Source of the DNA: Rubrobacter sp.
Lineage (GTDB): Bacteria > Chloroflexota > Chloroflexia > Thermobaculales > Thermobaculaceae
Assembly (NCBI GenBank): GCA_016781735.1
Contig: JADDPT010000133.1
Location: forward strand, 1-47,835
DNA: 47,835 bases
Direction of reading: 5' to 3'
Positions within the stretch are counted from its first letter, which is position 1. Each line of letters starts with the position of its first letter. Made by a program: the position numbers and the translations under genes. This document shows, one piece after another, positions 1 to 8,943 of this stretch. Below the pieces are notes generated by a model, which was not told the DNA's origin, made no database searches, and saw only the letters and a program-made list of their open reading frames with translations.

Positions 1-2
1 CC

Positions 3-2474
3 TTCTGGAGCGTCGACGTTGCGGGCAACATTGAGGAGAAGACCGCTCCGGGCCACTCGATCACTCTGAAGATCGATGGCACCGCGCCGACCACAACGAT
101 CTCCCTGCCCCAAGCGTTCGACTCCGGTTGGTTCGCCGATGTCGTGACGGTGGCCTTCGCCGCCGAGGATCTCGAGTCCGGCGTGGCCAGGACGTACTAC
201 AGCGTTGACGGCGATGAGAGCCAGCGCTACGACGGGACGTTCGCGCATACGCTCAACGGCACGCACACAATCACCTTCTGGAGCGAGGACGTCGCGGGTA
301 ACGTCGAGGACAAGACGAAGGAAGCCAACAACGTTGAGATCAAGGTAGATGTCGCTCCACCGACTATCACTGGCAGCCGTAGTCCAGCCGCGAACGCGCA
401 CGGTTGGAACAACGAGACCGTCACCGTCTCCTTCGAGTGCGAGGACGCCGAGTCCGGCGTCGAGGTGGAGAACTGTACCCCGACGACCCCTGTTGAGAAC
501 GAGCGCGCTGGCCAGGCGGTGAGCGGCACCGCCGTGGACAACGTCGGCAAGACCGCCAGCACGACGGTCGAGAACATCAACATCGACAAGACGAAGCCGA
601 GCCTCTCGGGGGCTGCCACCACGCCCGCCAACGCTGTAGGCTGGTACAACAGTGATGTGACGATCAAGTGGACCGGGCAGGACGGGCTGTCGGGCATCGA
701 CCTGGCGACTCAGCCCGACAGCAGCACGATCACGGGCGAGGGCCGCAACCTGGGTGCTGGTCCTGTATCCATCAAGGACAAGGCGGGCAACAGCGAGAGC
801 GCCTCGGTGAGCGGCATCAACATCGACCGCACGGCGCCTTCGATCCAGGGAGCGACTACAACCGCCCCGAACGCAGCCGGTTGGTACACGGGCGCCGTTA
901 CGGTGGGCTTCAAGTGCATCGATCCCGCGCTTGCCGACGGCAGCGACGGCTCCGGCGTGGCTTCCTGCCCGAGTGATAAGGTGGTGAGCGGCAACGGCGC
1001 TGACCAGAGCGTGACCAGCGGTAACGCGACGGACAACGCCGGTAACAGCACCTCCACAGGCAAGACGGTCGGCGGGATCTACATCGACGGCGCGGCGCCT
1101 CAGACGACGGCGGACACCCAGTGCACGAAGGTCAACGAATACTGCACGGGCGACACCGCGACGGTGGTCCTCACGGCTGCGGACCAGGAAGGCCTGTCAG
1201 GAGTCAAGGAGATCCACTACAGCGTCAACAAAGAACTGGAGAAAGTGGCGTCCGGCGCGACGGTGAGCCTGAGCGTCCCACTGAACGGCGCAGGCGAGGC
1301 GACCGTAAGCTTCTACGCCGTGGACAAGGCGGACAACAAGGAGCCAGCTGGTGAGGTAAACCTCCAGTACGACAACATCGCACCGAAGGTCACCCACACC
1401 ACGTCGCCGGCCGCGAACGCTGACGGGTGGAACAACGAGAACGTTACGGTACACTTCGACGCCACCGACACGGGCTCGGGCGTGGACGAGACCAGGACAA
1501 CCGCGGATTCAGTAGTGGACACCGAGACGCCGTTCGCCGGGGTCGAGGTCTTCGGCGAGGCGTACGACATCGCGGGCAACAAGGGAACCGATAAGGTGAC
1601 TGTCAAGCTCGACAGGACCGCTCCTCAGATCACTGCCAGCGCCAAGACGGCCGATGGCAAGGAGTACACACAGGGCACGTGGACGAGGCAGGCGGTGACG
1701 GTGAGCTTCAATTGCTCCGACGCGCTATCGGGGATCGCGGTCTGCCCCGACCCGGTAACGGTGACAGCGAACGGCGCTGGTGCCGACGGCACGGGCCAAT
1801 CCGTCACACGCGAGGTCTCCGACAAGGCCAGCAACAAGGCCAGCGCGACGTTCGGCGGTATCAAGATCGACAACGAGAATCCGGTGATCACTGTGGAGGG
1901 CGTCAAGGATGGCGGCATCCACACCTTGGGCGCGGTACCCTCGGCCTCCTGCACGGCGAAGGATGATCTCTCCGGCGTCAATGCGGATGGCTGCAAGGTG
2001 GCTGTGACGGGCGGCACGGCGAACGGCGTGGGCACCTTCACCTACACGGCGACGGCTACGGATAACGCGGGCAACACCGCAACCGTGACCGGCAGCTACA
2101 AAGTGACCTACAAGTGGGACGGGTTCCTGCAGCCGATCAACGACACGGCGCACCAGGTGGGCACGAGCACGAGCATCTTCAAGGCGGGCAGCACTATCCC
2201 CGCGAAGTTCCAGCTCAAGCGCGCGGACGGCACGGTCATCCAGGCCAACAAGGCACCCGAGTGGCTCACGCCTGCCAAGGGCAGCGCTACCAGCGCCTCC
2301 GTTGACGAGACGGCGTACAGCGACCCGGCGACCAGTGGTAGCACCTACACCTGGAACGGCAGCCAGTACCAGTACAACTGGAGCACGAAGGGCGTCACAG
2401 CAGGCTTCTACTACCGCATAGGAGTCCAGCTGGACGACGGTCAGATCTACTACGTCAACATTGGCCTGCGGTAG
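3..2474 (+). CDS. Large Ig/OmpL47-like repeat surface protein with C-terminal PxKF domain (5' end outside window)
   Basis: The reading frame is open from base 3, so the gene begins upstream and 823 residues are visible; the internal GTG at 144 is not its start. The protein is a chain of about 85-105-residue beta-rich repeats. Each has a proline-rich entry (TAPSIQG, APPTITG), an N-A-x-GW(Y/N) motif, a central SGV/SGI and a closing D-x-A-G-N. This is the pattern of OmpL47/Ig-like extracellular repeats. Pairs of cysteines recur inside several repeats and could form disulfides. The last 130 residues hold a GFLQPIND segment and IPAKFQLKRADG, the signature of the PxKF domain found at the ends of secreted proteins, finishing in a YYVNIGLR strand. 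No membrane anchor is visible at the C-terminus. It is probably a secreted or surface adhesin-like protein; the ligand is unknown. A strong hairpin follows the stop. Confidence 0.82.
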   Translation, partial: FWSVDVAGNIEEKTAPGHSITLKIDGTAPTTTISLPQAFDSGWFADVVTVAFAAEDLESGVARTYYSVDGDESQRYDGTFAHTLNGTHTITFWSEDVAGNVEDKTKEANNVEIKVDVAPPTITGSRSPAANAHGWNNETVTVSFECEDAESGVEVENCTPTTPVENERAGQAVSGTAVDNVGKTASTTVENINIDKTKPSLSGAATTPANAVGWYNSDVTIKWTGQDGLSGIDLATQPDSSTITGEGRNLGAGPVSIKDKAGNSESASVSGINIDRTAPSIQGATTTAPNAAGWYTGAVTVGFKCIDPALADGSDGSGVASCPSDKVVSGNGADQSVTSGNATDNAGNSTSTGKTVGGIYIDGAAPQTTADTQCTKVNEYCTGDTATVVLTAADQEGLSGVKEIHYSVNKELEKVASGATVSLSVPLNGAGEATVSFYAVDKADNKEPAGEVNLQYDNIAPKVTHTTSPAANADGWNNENVTVHFDATDTGSGVDETRTTADSVVDTETPFAGVEVFGEAYDIAGNKGTDKVTVKLDRTAPQITASAKTADGKEYTQGTWTRQAVTVSFNCSDALSGIAVCPDPVTVTANGAGADGTGQSVTREVSDKASNKASATFGGIKIDNENPVITVEGVKDGGIHTLGAVPSASCTAKDDLSGVNADGCKVAVTGGTANGVGTFTYTATATDNAGNTATVTGSYKVTYKWDGFLQPINDTAHQVGTSTSIFKAGSTIPAKFQLKRADGTVIQANKAPEWLTPAKGSATSASVDETAYSDPATSGSTYTWNGSQYQYNWSTKGVTAGFYYRIGVQLDDGQIYYVNIGLR

Positions 2475-2485
2475 GCACAGGACTA

Positions 2486-2511
2486 GGGCGGGGGAGAAAT
2501 CTTCCCCGCCC
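2486..2511 (+). terminator. Hairpin terminator after the PxKF protein gene
   Basis: A 10-bp stem (2486-2495 with 2502-2511, one G-T pair) closes a 6-base loop, starting 11 bases after the stop. The stem is nearly all G-C, but there is no clear T-tract after it. Confidence 0.6.
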
Positions 2512-2609
2512 CATCCCGGAAACGCGAGGGTTGCCCGGCTCATAGCCTGGACAGCCCTCATCCCTTGTCTCAAGTTCGACGGATTGTATAACGAGAGGAG
2601 ACGGCCCGA

Positions 2610-3952
2610 ATGTCGGAAAGGCTGGTAGTCAGAGGCACTTGGCAGGGACGACGCGCGGCACGCGTAGCGAGCGTGATGATGAGCCTGCTCCTGGCGCTTA
2701 TCACGGCTCAACCGACGCTGGCGTCCTACCAAGGCGACACGTTTCAGCAGGAGGCCGAGCGGAGATACCGCCTGGAACCAGGCGTCTTCGTCTACGGCAC
2801 CGGCTTCGTCGCCCCCCTCGCAGAGCTGTTTGGCGAGATCTATGTTGGGGACGACGTGTTCGTGGCGGCTAACTCGATACTACGTGCCGCTCCACCCGCC
2901 AGATCGTGGTCGGCACCGGGAGCAGCGTCCAGGACAACGTCATTATACGCGCCCTGGAGGACAGTATTGAGATCGGGGAGAACGCCACGATCACTCACCA
3001 CGCCATCGTCCGTAACTCCCAGATCGGCTCCCGAGCCTACATAGGCTATCGCGCGACTATAACGGACGCTCGCATCGGCGATGGAGCCGTGATCTGGCAC
3101 GGCGCCAAGGTGGAGGGAGTGAACATTCCCAGCAACGCCTTTGTTGGTGCTGGAAGGGTTATCACCTCCCAGTCACAGGCCGATGCCCTTCCCAAGGTGC
3201 CGGCTGAAGACAAGGAGTACACAAACCGCCGGCTACAGAGCAACCAGGCGTTTGCCCGTGGCTACATCAACCTGTACCAGACGGAAGGGTACGAGGCTGT
3301 TATCGAGCTGTCGCGAAACCCCAGGACCTCTATACTGCCCCAGACGACCGAGCCGAGTATCGCCCCCGACGTGGAGCTGCAGGAATTCGTGCGGATCGTC
3401 GGCGACGTCCGTGTGGGCCGCAACTCGTCGATCGGCCAGCGGACAACCATCCGTGCCGACGAGGGCTCGCCGATCATCATAGGCGCCGGCGCGAATATAG
3501 ACGACCGCGTCACCTTCCACGGTTTGGAGGACACGGACGTGCGCATCGGTGACAACCTGACTGTGGACGACGACGCCGTGATCCACGGCCCCCTGTCTGT
3601 CGGGAACAACGTCACGGTGGGCGAAGGGACAGTCGTGTTCAATGCAACGGTGGGGGACAACGTCGAGATTGGCAACCACGTCATCGTTTCTACCCCTCCT
3701 GGGGAAGACGAGAGGATAGTGATCCCTGCCAACTCAGTGGTTCCCGATGGGGCCATCATCTCGGGTCCGGACGACCTGAAGAAGCTCGGACAGCGCGGTA
3801 GTGACGATGAAGATGACGTCCCTGGCCAGCTCCCCGATACAGGCTATGGTGGGGGTGCCATTGGTCACGCAGCCGCGTTTGGCGCCGCCGGAGCTATGCC
3901 TACGGGGCTTGAGCGCGCAACGGGAATTGCGCATCAACCGAGTCACCGCTAG
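2610..3952 (+). pseudogene. Secreted tandem Cam-type gamma-carbonic anhydrase-like protein, single-base frameshift near 2889
   Basis: The first 93 codons run in one frame: a signal peptide (residues 1-38, cut after TLA) and the start of a left-handed beta-helix. The family continues in another frame from 2891. Adding one A after 2889 turns GCC-GCT-CCA into GCC-GAC-TCC and restores the conserved RAD turn, as in TTIRADEGSP of the second repeat. The repaired protein has 447 residues. Repeat 1 is followed by a Cam-like linker (ITSQSQADALP, then YINLYQTEGYEA), and repeat 2 starts near NPRTSILP. Neither repeat keeps all three zinc histidines. By alignment with Cam, repeat 1 has Arg/His/Arg (IIRALED; ITHHAIVRN) and repeat 2 has His/Asp/His (TFHGLED; VDDDAVIHG), so catalysis is doubtful. 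The C-terminus has a DE-rich spacer, LPDTG, and a Gly/Ala stretch too weak for a typical anchor. The break may be a real mutation or an assembly error. Confidence 0.8.
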
Positions 3953-3972
3953 AAACGGTCCGAAGATGGGCT

Positions 3973-3993
3973 GGGGGAGCATCGGGCTTCCCC
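3973..3993 (+). terminator. Imperfect hairpin after the gamma-CA-like gene
   Basis: An 8-bp stem with one mismatch (3973-3980 with 3986-3993) and a 5-base loop lies 20 bases after the stop. No T-tract follows; modest support as a terminator. Confidence 0.35.
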
Positions 3994-4051
3994 TCGCTCC
4001 AGTCCGACGATTGGCAGATAAATCTTCTCCGAACACTGACTGGAGTTAGAC

Positions 4052-4426
4052 GTGAGTACGGCCAGAAGGTTGCTCATACTGATCAGGGGGCAGGCGCAAG
4101 TGGAGTACGCGCTTCTCCTCACTCTTATAGCCGTCGTGGCGTCTCTTGCGCTGCTTGGGCTCGGCGGGCAAATCCCAGGGGTGTTCGCCCAGGTCGACTC
4201 TGCCCTAGGAGGCCAGCAGTGCAAGGGCCAGAACTGTGGCGGTAAGCCCGGCAATCCTGATCCTGGACCCCCGGATGCTCCCAAACCGGGCAACCCCAAT
4301 CCCGGGCAGCCGAAGCCGAAGGGACTTGACCCTGGCCACCTACTCCAGGCCGGCGTCGCCAGCAATCAGAGCGCCCATGATCATCACGTCGGGTCCCACG
4401 CGCTGAAGCTTTCCGGAAGCGTCTAA
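4052..4426 (+). CDS. Flp/Fap-type IVb pilin-like protein with Pro/Gly-rich tail
   Basis: A 124-residue protein with a GTG start. A short basic leader (STARRLLILIRGQ) is followed by AQVEYALLLTLIAVVASL, a class III prepilin pattern: Gly at the likely cleavage point, Glu at position +5 and a Tyr beside it, then a single hydrophobic helix (residues 17-41). This is the hallmark of Flp pilins built by Tad systems. After the helix there are two cysteines (QQCKGQNCGG) and a run of P-G-N-P repeats to about residue 95, then a His-rich end. No prepilin peptidase or Tad ATPase gene lies nearby, so the assembly genes must be elsewhere. It follows two other surface-protein genes on the same strand. Confidence 0.72.
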   Translation: MSTARRLLILIRGQAQVEYALLLTLIAVVASLALLGLGGQIPGVFAQVDSALGGQQCKGQNCGGKPGNPDPGPPDAPKPGNPNPGQPKPKGLDPGHLLQAGVASNQSAHDHHVGSHALKLSGSV

Positions 4427-4449
4427 GTGGCCCTCACTTAATCTTGCCC

Positions 4450-4472
4450 GCGTGCCCGCTATGCCGGCACGC
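4450..4472. terminator. Hairpin between converging pilin and permease genes
   Basis: A perfect 7-bp G-C-rich stem (4450-4456 with 4466-4472) with a 9-base loop lies in the 52-base gap between two converging genes and could serve both. There is no T-tract. Confidence 0.4.
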
Positions 4473-4478
4473 ATGAGC

Positions 4479-6095
4479 CTATTCCGCCGGTATCTCGTCG
4501 TATACCATGCCCAGGTCCATCCCCTGCGCCCTGCGAAGGAGCCTGGAGCCAAGATACACCGCTGTCGCCACACCGTAGAGAACCGCCATGTAGATGAGTG
4601 ATTCCCGGTTGTTGACACCATAAGTGTCCCGTGCGATCCACTGGTACAGGCAGAAGACGAGGAACGCTCCGAACATTACCGCCGACAACGTGATCAGCGG
4701 TATACCAAGAACGTTGTACCTGGCAATGGGCGACGCGTTGTAGATCTCGGGCCTGCGCCACGGCAACACCGCAGCGGCGACCGTCGAACCGAGGAACGTT
4801 ATAGCAATGACGAGCGTGGCATCCAGCACCCACGTGGCGAAGTTCGGGCTGAACGCGTACATCCAGCTAATAGGTATGGAGGGGATGAGCATCAGCAGCA
4901 GCGCGGCGTAGGGAACGCCGGTCGAGGTCGTCTTCGAGGCCCACTCAGGGAGCACCCTGTCGAACGCTGTTGCGAACACTACGCGAGTGGACGACAGGAA
5001 GACGGTTCCCACCCACCCGAAGAACCACAGCGACAACAGGGTTATCAGGATGAACTGCAGCACCGGGTTCCCTAGTAAGAATGACGCGAGCAGGCCCGGA
5101 TACGGCCAGACAGGAAACGGGTTGTTCTCCGCGCCCGACCAGTATGCGTTATTGGCTGCGTAGTAGAAGTCCCAGCCGAAGGTCTTGGAGAAGAGCCAGA
5201 GCATCACTGCTGCGACTGCCGTGGTCGCCAGCAGGGCCCCGCCCATCGCGTAAATGTTTTTCCGGAAATCCGAGGCGCCCCTGACCTCGCCGTACAGAGT
5301 CGCGCCCCAGTTCGACCAGAGGTTGAAGAATACGATCATTGGAATCAGCAGCAGCGTCGGGTAGAACGTGAACTGCCCTGGAGCGGCTGCCTGAACGCGG
5401 CCGGCCTCCAGCGTCTGCTGATACGCATTGCCCTGCGCACCGAAGAGACTGCTCGACTGTGCATTGAAGGCCGACGTGAAATCGGCCCTGGAGTTGACTG
5501 CGAGCAGGACCAGCATGACCGCAAGGCCCAGCAAACCGCCGTAAAAACACAGCTTCTGAACTCGTGCGTAGGTGCGCATGCCGAGGGCGATGAAGAGCGA
5601 GGCGAGCACCGCCACGACCATCGAGGAGGTGAACACTCCGGTGGGAGTGCCGAAGAAAGCGGCGACGGAATCCAGGTTGGCTATGGTAGCCAGGGGAGTG
5701 AACACCTCGATGTTGAGGATGTTCGCGTAGATCGGCACCCAGTGCCAGAGGATGAACCACCAGCCTGTTATCGCCAGTACGAAGCCCAGCCCGCCCCCGA
5801 GGACGCGGCTGATCCACACGTAATCACCGCCGGCCCGTGGCATCACCGCAATCAGAGATGCGTAGGTTACTGCCTGGAAGATGAGATAGAGACCCGAGAG
5901 TATTGTCGCCCATACGAGCGAACCGTCCGGTATGAAGGGCGCGAAGGAGAAGATGAAGAGTCCGAGCGTGATCAGATTGATCGAGAAGGTCGCGTAGATG
6001 AAAGCATCCCAAACCGACCACCCACGTAGGAGGCCCGTTGCGTTGCGTTTGAACAGGTCGTCGCCCGCAGGCATAGTTCTTCTGCTGGTTCTCAT
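4479..6095 (-). CDS. APC-superfamily amino acid permease
   Basis: A 538-residue membrane protein with about 12 hydrophobic segments, the normal size for the amino acid-polyamine-organocation family. The first helix follows LLRGWSVWDAF. The next region has MPRAGGDYVWISR, the typical APC consensus between helices 2 and 3 that lines the substrate site. The substrate cannot be read from the sequence. The short C-terminal tail (RRAQGMDLGMVYDEIPAE) would be cytoplasmic. It is the last gene of a minus-strand operon, 15 bases after the metallophosphoesterase gene. An AAGGAG lies about 12 bases before the ATG, slightly far for a ribosome site. Confidence 0.85.
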   Translation of the reverse strand: MRTSRRTMPAGDDLFKRNATGLLRGWSVWDAFIYATFSINLITLGLFIFSFAPFIPDGSLVWATILSGLYLIFQAVTYASLIAVMPRAGGDYVWISRVLGGGLGFVLAITGWWFILWHWVPIYANILNIEVFTPLATIANLDSVAAFFGTPTGVFTSSMVVAVLASLFIALGMRTYARVQKLCFYGGLLGLAVMLVLLAVNSRADFTSAFNAQSSSLFGAQGNAYQQTLEAGRVQAAAPGQFTFYPTLLLIPMIVFFNLWSNWGATLYGEVRGASDFRKNIYAMGGALLATTAVAAVMLWLFSKTFGWDFYYAANNAYWSGAENNPFPVWPYPGLLASFLLGNPVLQFILITLLSLWFFGWVGTVFLSSTRVVFATAFDRVLPEWASKTTSTGVPYAALLLMLIPSIPISWMYAFSPNFATWVLDATLVIAITFLGSTVAAAVLPWRRPEIYNASPIARYNVLGIPLITLSAVMFGAFLVFCLYQWIARDTYGVNNRESLIYMAVLYGVATAVYLGSRLLRRAQGMDLGMVYDEIPAE

Positions 6096-6110
6096 TCGGC
6101 TACTCGCTCC

Positions 6111-7076
6111 TTATCCGCTCGTGAGTACGAACCGCTTCACCTTATCCTTGCCGTCGAGGTCTACGACAGCACCCAGCAGTTGACCTTGTTCGTAGGAGCT
6201 ACCGGGGTTGATGCAAAGGGTGCGGCCGATCCGGGCATTACCGCGCGCCTCGTGTATGTGTCCGTGCAGCGATACTGCCGGCTGGCCAGTCTCGATAGCA
6301 GCCCTCACGGCCGTCGAGCCGACGGGAACTGTCGAGCGCCCCGCATTCCTGGGTCGCATGTCCTCGGTGAGCTCGGGGGCATCGTCGAGGCCCGAGCGGT
6401 AGGGAGGACAATGGAAGTTATAGACGGTCCTCTCGGGAGGGGCGGTAACCTGTGATGTCATCTTGCGCACGCGCTCAGCCAACTGCTCCTCGTCCTCTTC
6501 ACGGTAGGTGTGCCAGGGCGTACGGTTTGCCCACCCTGTGGAGACCATCTGGTATCCGTTGAACTCGACGACCTGTCCCTCCGCGAGTCGCACGTGCATG
6601 GCCCTCTGCATGATCTGGTCCACCTCGAACTGGTCGTCGTTACCAGGGCAAACGAAGCACTCGATCCCGCTGCCCGCTAGACGCTCGTCCGCCAGCCGCA
6701 TCCACCGTTCGACCGTCTGCAGCATGTGCTTGCTGAAGAGCTCGTCACGGAGCTGCTCGTTCGCCTCGAACTCCATAAGCTCTTCCGGCGTTGTTCGAAA
6801 CGGATAATAGCCGCGCCGCCTTACGGCGTCCTCGAACTGTGACACCTCCTCTTCGCCCTCGAAACTATGGTGTACTTCCAGTAGCGAGGCGACCCAGCGC
6901 CCGGCGCCTTGCTTGATTATGGGCACGAGTGCCTTGCCCGTCATGTCCCCGCCGAGCACCAGCACCTGCGCTCCATAGTGCTTGCCGCTGTTCAGGAACT
7001 TCCGCCAGCACGTTTCCGATCCGTGGATGTCGGTAGCGAAGAAGAGGCGCGTGGCTGGTTTTCGCGAGAACAACAT
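6111..7076 (-). CDS. Calcineurin-like metallophosphoesterase
   Basis: The 321-residue protein carries the ordered metal-binding motifs of the family: ATDIHG near residue 17, LGGDMTG near 43, a GNDD in place of the usual GNH(E/D), a mid-protein His (YNFHCPPY), and GHIHEARG near 275. The two-metal site is therefore complete and it should hydrolyse a phosphodiester or phosphomonoester. Members with GNDD in this place are common among small cytoplasmic phosphoesterases of unknown substrate. The ATG at 7076 overlaps the stop of the upstream gene (TGATG), indicating translational coupling; a TTG one codon earlier is possible but less likely. The C-terminus (LGAVVDLDGKDKVKRF) is typical of the fold's last strands. 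Confidence 0.82.
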   Translation of the reverse strand: MLFSRKPATRLFFATDIHGSETCWRKFLNSGKHYGAQVLVLGGDMTGKALVPIIKQGAGRWVASLLEVHHSFEGEEEVSQFEDAVRRRGYYPFRTTPEELMEFEANEQLRDELFSKHMLQTVERWMRLADERLAGSGIECFVCPGNDDQFEVDQIMQRAMHVRLAEGQVVEFNGYQMVSTGWANRTPWHTYREEDEEQLAERVRKMTSQVTAPPERTVYNFHCPPYRSGLDDAPELTEDMRPRNAGRSTVPVGSTAVRAAIETGQPAVSLHGHIHEARGNARIGRTLCINPGSSYEQGQLLGAVVDLDGKDKVKRFVLTSG

Positions 7077-7885
7077 CAAGGGCCTCCAGCGACCTCTTCA
7101 GGCAGGTCGTACCATCGCTTGCGGTCGCCTAACTTCGCGCGTACCTTCCAGTTGAGCGACTTCGGTTCCTGCTCGATGCGTGCCTGTAGTTGTTCGATCC
7201 TGTCGGCGATGCACCGTCTGGTCGCCTCCGGCGCGCCGGTTCCCGCCAGGTATCCGCCCACAGTTTCGAGACTGGCGGTTACCGTCCGCCACAACCCCCA
7301 GTCCGCTGAGCACAACTTAGCGATGCGATCAACGTTGATGCGGTCCGAGTCAGTGTCACCCACGGGATGATCATGTAGTAAGGCCAGGACGTCCCGGACG
7401 TCCTTCTCGTTGAGCTGGACAATCTGTAGCTTCGTGAGCAGCAGTTCCGCCAGGGGGATGGTCAGTGGCTCCATTGCGAGGCGATTGCCGAAGCTTATCT
7501 CGTGACACATCCGGAAGGCGCCAACGAAGACATCTACCTGACGTCCATGCTGCTCATCGAAGAACAGTAGCCGATCCTGACCGTGGATCGCGTTGAAGCG
7601 CACCTGCTGGGCGTAGCCTAGCGATTCGAAGAGTCGCTGAGTCTGGGCCGACGCGCCCTTTGGCGTGATCCAGTCCAGGTCCGCGTGCTCGTCCCGTTGG
7701 AATTCTGATGGCGGGCCATCTTGCGCTCGTAGCCGGATTGCTAGCCCACCAAGCAGCCGGAGGGACAGCCCGTCCGCCTCGGCCCTCGCTGCGACGCGTA
7801 AAGCCTCCTCCGCAAGATCGGAGCGAATATCGCTCAAACCTTCTACACCCAACGCTGTTCCTTCCTGGTGGCTCCCACGAGCCAT
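7076..7885 (-). CDS. Nucleotidyltransferase-like protein (AbiEii/MNT fold)
   Basis: A 269-residue protein from the ATG at 7885. It has the signature of the minimal nucleotidyltransferase fold: LLGGLAIRLR near residue 38, an Asp pair in HADLDWIT, and a third acidic strand QVDVFVG near 125. A helix with the usual KLQIVQLNEKDVRDVLALL follows; in AbiEii-like proteins this K-x-x-D/E helix lies behind the active site. The C-terminal third is helical and basic. An upstream in-frame start at 7993 would overlap the preceding gene, so the later ATG is preferred, although no strong ribosome site precedes it. It is coupled to the metallophosphoesterase gene. The role could be nucleotide transfer to a protein or small molecule; nothing nearby looks like an AbiEi antitoxin. 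Confidence 0.68.
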   Translation of the reverse strand: MARGSHQEGTALGVEGLSDIRSDLAEEALRVAARAEADGLSLRLLGGLAIRLRAQDGPPSEFQRDEHADLDWITPKGASAQTQRLFESLGYAQQVRFNAIHGQDRLLFFDEQHGRQVDVFVGAFRMCHEISFGNRLAMEPLTIPLAELLLTKLQIVQLNEKDVRDVLALLHDHPVGDTDSDRINVDRIAKLCSADWGLWRTVTASLETVGGYLAGTGAPEATRRCIADRIEQLQARIEQEPKSLNWKVRAKLGDRKRWYDLPEEVAGGP

Positions 7886-7952
7886 CGTGGAAGTGCCGGT
7901 AAAAGGTATTGCGGGCTTGCGCTTATCATGAACCCGTGCTCTTCCCAGGTTG

Positions 7953-8678
7953 TCACGAGGCGGGTGAGGACGGCTGCAGCCGAGCCCTCGCACGGGCGCG
8001 TCGGTCGAGCAGGAGCGAGCTTACCGTGTAGTAGGTCGGGAAGAATAAAGACAGAGTCAGCAGCCACGGGCGGAGCTCCTTGGAGACCCACAAAGCCGTG
8101 CCGAGCAATCCTGCCCATATCAGCGCCAGGCCGAAGTTGAGCCGTCTGCGGCTGATCAGGCGCGAGATGTACAGGTAGCGCACCGGTACGAAGACGAGAG
8201 CAGCAAGGACTGCGACAATGACAGTGTTCGTCCACGCCGGCAGGGAGAACATGTAGCAGTAGAAGACCACTACGTTCCAGTAGGACGGAAAGCCGAGGAA
8301 GAACCCCTCCTCATCGAGCTTGGCATCCACCCGCCCAAAGCCAAAGACGCTTGCTACGAGCGGCACGGTTGCCCACAGAACCACCGGCTGCATAAGCATG
8401 TCGGCCTGGAGCATGAACAGCACCGGCAGGAACACGTACGAAACGTAGTCTATAACGTCGTCCATACGCCGACCGTCGTACTCGGGTAGGACGGTCTTGA
8501 TGTTGACTCGGCGGGCGAGCATCCCGTCGGTTGAGTCAACCGCCATCGCCAGCAGCATTGCGGCCAGCGAGGCCTCGAATCGGCCCTGGAGCAGCAGGTG
8601 TGCTGACAGCGCCACGAGCGCCATGCCGGACGCGGTGTACAGGTGAACTAGATAGGCCCTCTGCCTTCGAGCATGCAC
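7953..8678 (-). CDS. CDP-alcohol phosphatidyltransferase, phosphatidylcholine synthase-like
   Basis: A 241-residue integral membrane enzyme with about 7-8 hydrophobic segments. The CDP-alcohol phosphotransferase active-site motif is present near residue 47: DSTDGMLAR, then G-RRM-D-DVI-D about 12 residues later. The wider spacing and the later GFPSYWN motif (near residue 128) are features of bacterial phosphatidylcholine synthases (Pcs), which condense CDP-diacylglycerol with choline, rather than of PgsA or PssA. The start is GTG with AAGGAG 8-9 bases upstream. It heads a minus-strand operon with a nucleotidyltransferase-like gene, a metallophosphoesterase gene and a permease gene. The headgroup substrate cannot be proved from sequence. 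Confidence 0.78.
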   Translation of the reverse strand: MHARRQRAYLVHLYTASGMALVALSAHLLLQGRFEASLAAMLLAMAVDSTDGMLARRVNIKTVLPEYDGRRMDDVIDYVSYVFLPVLFMLQADMLMQPVVLWATVPLVASVFGFGRVDAKLDEEGFFLGFPSYWNVVVFYCYMFSLPAWTNTVIVAVLAALVFVPVRYLYISRLISRRRLNFGLALIWAGLLGTALWVSKELRPWLLTLSLFFPTYYTVSSLLLDRRARARARLQPSSPAS

Positions 8679-8943
8679 TCCCGTGCTCCTTCCGTAGAGT
8701 TAGGACGTCTGCAGCAGCAGACTTTCAGGTTTCAGGACATCCGCCAAAGTTATCTAGGCGATTTGCGTGCCACCGCGTACGGTCCCCGAAGAGATCGGCC
8801 TATGTGCCGTGCTTTCTCGGCTGAAGCGTGGCCTGCCTGGGGGTGACGCTCCTCCTCACGACGCGACAGCCTGTTCTTTGCAAGGCGGCGTTACTCCGTC
8901 TTCCCGCTGCAGCCTCGTCACCGCACTCCTTGGTGTTCTGTGG

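Noticed and set aside
1725-2732. 335-codon minus-strand frame opposite the PxKF gene
   Set aside because: It is antisense to a clear repeat protein whose codon pattern keeps the opposite strand open; it has no family similarity or ribosome site.
3830-3952. Sortase-anchoring sequence after LPDTG
   Set aside because: The residues after LPDTG form a weak Gly/Ala run and end in PSHR, not a normal membrane helix plus basic tail, so anchoring by sortase is not claimed.
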